Source of the DNA: Haliscomenobacter sp033763495
Lineage (GTDB): Bacteria; Bacteroidota; Bacteroidia; Chitinophagales; Saprospiraceae
Direction: 5' to 3'
Assembly (NCBI RefSeq): GCF_033763495.1
Contig: NZ_JANRKL010000193.1
Location: 1 to 64,000, forward strand
DNA: 64,000 bases
Position 1 is the first letter of the stretch; every line of letters begins with the position of its first letter. The translations under genes and the position numbers were made by a program. Under the pieces are notes generated by a model. The model worked only from the letters and a program-made list of their open reading frames with translations. It did not search any database and had not been told where the DNA came from. Shown in pieces: positions 62,097-64,000 of this stretch.

Positions 62097-62137
62097 GGGC
62101 ACCCCTCCGTGGTTGGCCCAATGTGATCGCCCCTACG
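62092..62137. repeat. GTAGGGGC palindrome (copy 2) with two stop codons
   Basis: CGTAGGGGC (62092-62100) and GCCCCTACG (62129-62137) form the ends. The inner part CACCCCTCCGTGGTTGGCCC is close to that of the copy at 29934-30014. The DUF4294 stop TAG (62094-62096) and the trmB stop (62133-62135) are both in the arms. Confidence 0.8.
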
Positions 62138-62825
62138 ACAACCGGAATTGCACATATTTTATCGTCTTCTTTTCCGCCAAATGCATCCGTTCATAATAGG
62201 TTTTGATTTCCAACTCGGGCAGCGGCAACTCCTTCGCATAAATATCATCATCGGTATACAACAGGGTCGCTTCCGGGTAGTCCCTGATCACCGTCAGGGT
62301 AAACTCATATAAGGTAGGGTCATCCGTTTTGAGGTGGACAATCCCGCCAGCGGGCATCATCTTGCGGTAACGATCCAAAAAAGCAGGCGAAGTAAGCCGG
62401 CGATTGGTTTTGCTGTTGCGCAAAAAAGGGTCAGGAAAAGTGATCCAAATCTCATCCACCTCCCCTTCCGCAAAGAAATGCATAATTTGTTCGATGCGGG
62501 TACGCAGGAAGGCCACATTGGGTAATCCTTTTTGCAAGGCGGCAGTTGCTCCTTTCCAAATGCGGGCTCCTTTGATGTCCACCCCGATGAAATTTCGTTC
62601 GGGATACATTTCACCCAGGGCCACTGAATATTCTCCCCGACCACAAGCCAGTTCAAGGGTAAGTGGGGCATCGTTTTTGAAATGACCAGCTTTCCACTGG
62701 CCTTTCAAATCCACAATTTGCCCATTTTCACCCGCTAATTGGGGATTTCCCGAATCGAAGTTTTCGTAAACATTCGGGAATGACAACAACTCTGCAAATT
62801 TCTGTAGCTTATTCCGCTTGCTCAT
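62133..62825 (-). CDS. trmB: tRNA (guanosine(46)-N7)-methyltransferase
   Basis: Methylates G46 in the variable loop of tRNA with S-adenosylmethionine. The 230-aa length is normal. SAM-binding LELACGRGEYSVALG and the family motif DEIWITFPDPFLRNSKTNRRLT (signature of TrmB) are present. The start MSKRNKLQKFAELLSF at 62825 is preferred over the upstream extension. Divergent from the DUF1080 gene (47-bp gap). Its stop codon is inside the GTAGGGGC palindrome. Confidence 0.95.
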   Translation of the reverse strand: MSKRNKLQKFAELLSFPNVYENFDSGNPQLAGENGQIVDLKGQWKAGHFKNDAPLTLELACGRGEYSVALGEMYPERNFIGVDIKGARIWKGATAALQKGLPNVAFLRTRIEQIMHFFAEGEVDEIWITFPDPFLRNSKTNRRLTSPAFLDRYRKMMPAGGIVHLKTDDPTLYEFTLTVIRDYPEATLLYTDDDIYAKELPLPELEIKTYYERMHLAEKKTIKYVQFRLS

Positions 62826-62872
62826 AACGGGTATTGTCCTATTTTGGGGTGCAAAACTAAAAACATTAGTGC

Positions 62873-63469
62873 ATGAAAATCTCACATACCCTGATTTTTC
62901 TCCTCCTGGTTCTCGGTTTTGGGCAATTAAATGCCCAGAAATCCAAGATGAAAAAGATTTTTAACGGCAAAAACCTCGATGGTTGGGTGGTTCCAGCTCC
63001 AGAATCTTGCTGGACAGTATCCAAAGGAGTCTTGCTGGTCAAAAGTGAACCTACCAAAAAAGGTGCCATCCTGTGGACGGAAAAATCCTATCAAAATTTC
63101 GTCTTACAAGCCGAGTTCTTGATGGGTGAAGGCACGGTTGATTCCGGTTTTTTCCTGCGCTCCGAAAATGACCAGATTCAGATTGGCATTTCTGGTTCAC
63201 TTAAACGAGACATGACCGGCTCACCTTACATTCCTAAACTGCGTTACCCTGTGGAAGCTACCGGAGTCAAGGAATTGCTCAAGCCCAAAGAATGGAACTC
63301 ACTTCAAATCAAGGTAATCGGCAACACCTACACCGCCTACCTCAATGGCAAACAAGTAATGACTTACACCTCAGAAGGGATGGCCGCTTCCGGCCCCATC
63401 GGCATCCAATTGCACCCTGGCAACGAAATGTCGATTAGCTATCGAAAGATTATGTTGGCAGAATTGTAA
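62873..63469 (+). CDS. Exported DUF1080 (3-keto-disaccharide hydrolase-like) protein
   Basis: A 198-aa secreted protein with a signal peptide (MKISHTLIFLLLVLGFGQLNA, then QK) and a DUF1080 beta-sandwich (KIFNGKNLDGWVVP; SGFFLRSEND; GPIGIQLHPGNEMSISYRKI). It is shorter than many DUF1080 proteins. The family includes glycoside-active enzymes on keto-disaccharides, but many members are uncharacterised. Confidence 0.85.
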   Translation: MKISHTLIFLLLVLGFGQLNAQKSKMKKIFNGKNLDGWVVPAPESCWTVSKGVLLVKSEPTKKGAILWTEKSYQNFVLQAEFLMGEGTVDSGFFLRSENDQIQIGISGSLKRDMTGSPYIPKLRYPVEATGVKELLKPKEWNSLQIKVIGNTYTAYLNGKQVMTYTSEGMAASGPIGIQLHPGNEMSISYRKIMLAEL

Positions 63470-63545
63470 AATTCCTGCCCACAGGCAGACAAATTTCATA
63501 AAAATTGCAGCCGAAATCCAACTACAATTGTTATTTTTAGATATC

Positions 63546-63576
63546 AGACTTTAGGCACCTTCTGTACATAAAGTCT
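63546..63576. terminator. Hairpin between DUF1080 gene and the last gene
   Basis: AGACTTTA (63546-63553) and TAAAGTCT (63569-63576), 8-bp perfect arms. It may end the DUF1080 transcript or lie in the next leader. Confidence 0.4.
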
Positions 63577-63589
63577 AAAACCATCAGGT

Positions 63590-64000
63590 ATGAAATATTT
63601 GCTGCTCATTTTCGCCTTGTTGGCAACTCTAAAAATATCGGCCCAACAGGTTGTGGTATCTGAAGAATTGCCCTTGCGCAATGATGTATCCTATGATGTG
63701 ATTGGAGAGCTAAAAGGCCGGGTGCTTTTGTTCCGCAACCGGATGGACAAGTTCGAAATCCAGGCTTTTGACGAAAACATGCGCAGCAGTTGGAGCAAAG
63801 AAATTGAATTGGAAAAACGCCAGCCCTCCGTCATTGGGGTCAATAATCTGCGCGATAGCTTTACAGTTATTTACCACCATCGTGATAAGGGCAACACCAT
63901 CGTCCGGGCTGATCACTTTGACCCTACGGCCAATAAAAAGCAGACTTTGTTGCTAAAAGATTATGGCTTCACCTTTTTCACCCCCAATTTTCACTGGGAA
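63590..64000 (+). CDS. Exported protein, partial (cut by window end)
   Basis: ATG at 63590; 137 codons are visible and the frame is open at the window end. A signal peptide (MKYLLLIFALLATLKISA, then QQ) precedes a beta-rich sequence (VLLFRNRMDKFEIQAFDENM, SFTVIYHHRDKGNTIV) resembling a propeller or long extracellular protein. Family unknown. Confidence 0.75.
   Translation, partial: MKYLLLIFALLATLKISAQQVVVSEELPLRNDVSYDVIGELKGRVLLFRNRMDKFEIQAFDENMRSSWSKEIELEKRQPSVIGVNNLRDSFTVIYHHRDKGNTIVRADHFDPTANKKQTLLLKDYGFTFFTPNFHWE

Noticed and set aside
1..64000. tRNA, tmRNA or rRNA genes
   Set aside because: No cloverleaf, T-loop (GTTCGAxxC) context or rRNA core sequence was recognised by eye; a covariance search would settle it.

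Overview
The window looks like a chromosomal segment of a Bacteroidota bacterium, most likely of the Saprospiria (Haliscomenobacter/Lewinella-like) type; the phylum is well supported and the class is inference. Evidence includes several promoters with the Bacteroidota -7 consensus TAnnTTTG, a secreted esterase with a C-terminal Por/type IX secretion sorting domain, an OmpA protein with PorE-like architecture, Bacteroidota-typical families (DUF2911, DUF4294, DUF6544, HYC_CC_PP-like), a class II ribonucleotide reductase and a DPP-IV-type S9 peptidase. No rRNA, tRNA, CRISPR array, prophage or integrated plasmid was recognised.

Layout. 1-6.7 kb: a minus-strand metal-efflux cluster (Cys-rich small protein, DUF2911 protein, CusA/CzcA RND pump, TolC-family channel). 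6.8-26.4 kb: housekeeping and envelope genes, including serC, a YgjP-like metalloprotease, an OmpA/PD40 protein, a CBS protein, a lipid-anchored SPFH protein, an FAD oxidoreductase, a DUF6544 protein, parE, small membrane proteins, a PPOX-family protein, two barrel-like proteins, a di-haem peroxidase, a translationally coupled K+-channel/LCIB-type carbonic anhydrase pair, and a T9SS-sorted esterase. 26.4-31.3 kb: a DUF433/DUF5615 toxin-antitoxin pair, an ECF sigma/SRPBCC/unknown operon, a Gfo/Idh/MocA oxidoreductase and an MFS exporter. 31.5-36.3 kb: nrdJ, an AT-rich orphan, and a REP-associated tyrosine transposase (RAYT) flanked by a dense array of palindromes. 36.3-44.3 kb: a DUF2147 protein, an alkyltransferase-like DNA repair protein paired with a membrane LAS-type peptidase, a PpiD/SurA-like foldase, two WbpB/WbpD-like sugar-nucleotide genes, a MoxR ATPase and a dicarboxylate/amino-acid symporter. 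44.4-48.4 kb: an unrecognised lineage-specific module (Cys-containing protein, two paralogous ~500-aa helical proteins, a 50-aa ORF), followed by a gene-poor stretch with a possible structured RNA. 49-64 kb: a MutS-like membrane ATPase, an XRE/ScfR-type regulator, DPP-IV, smpB, a TPR protein, an AAA ATPase with a nuclease-like C-terminus, aspS, hemA, a DUF4294 protein, trmB, a DUF1080 protein and a truncated exported protein.

The most striking non-genic feature is the number of intergenic palindromes. There is a RAYT-linked REP array, three copies of a GTTGAG-rich long inverted repeat present in both orientations, a perfect 40-bp inverted repeat built from 9-mer units, a GTAGGGGC family that supplies stop codons to adjacent genes, and a row of TGGA-loop hairpins between cusA and the TolC gene. 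The best candidates for something undescribed are the RAYT/REP block, the K+-channel plus LCIB-type carbonic anhydrase operon, and the 44.4-48.4 kb orphan module.
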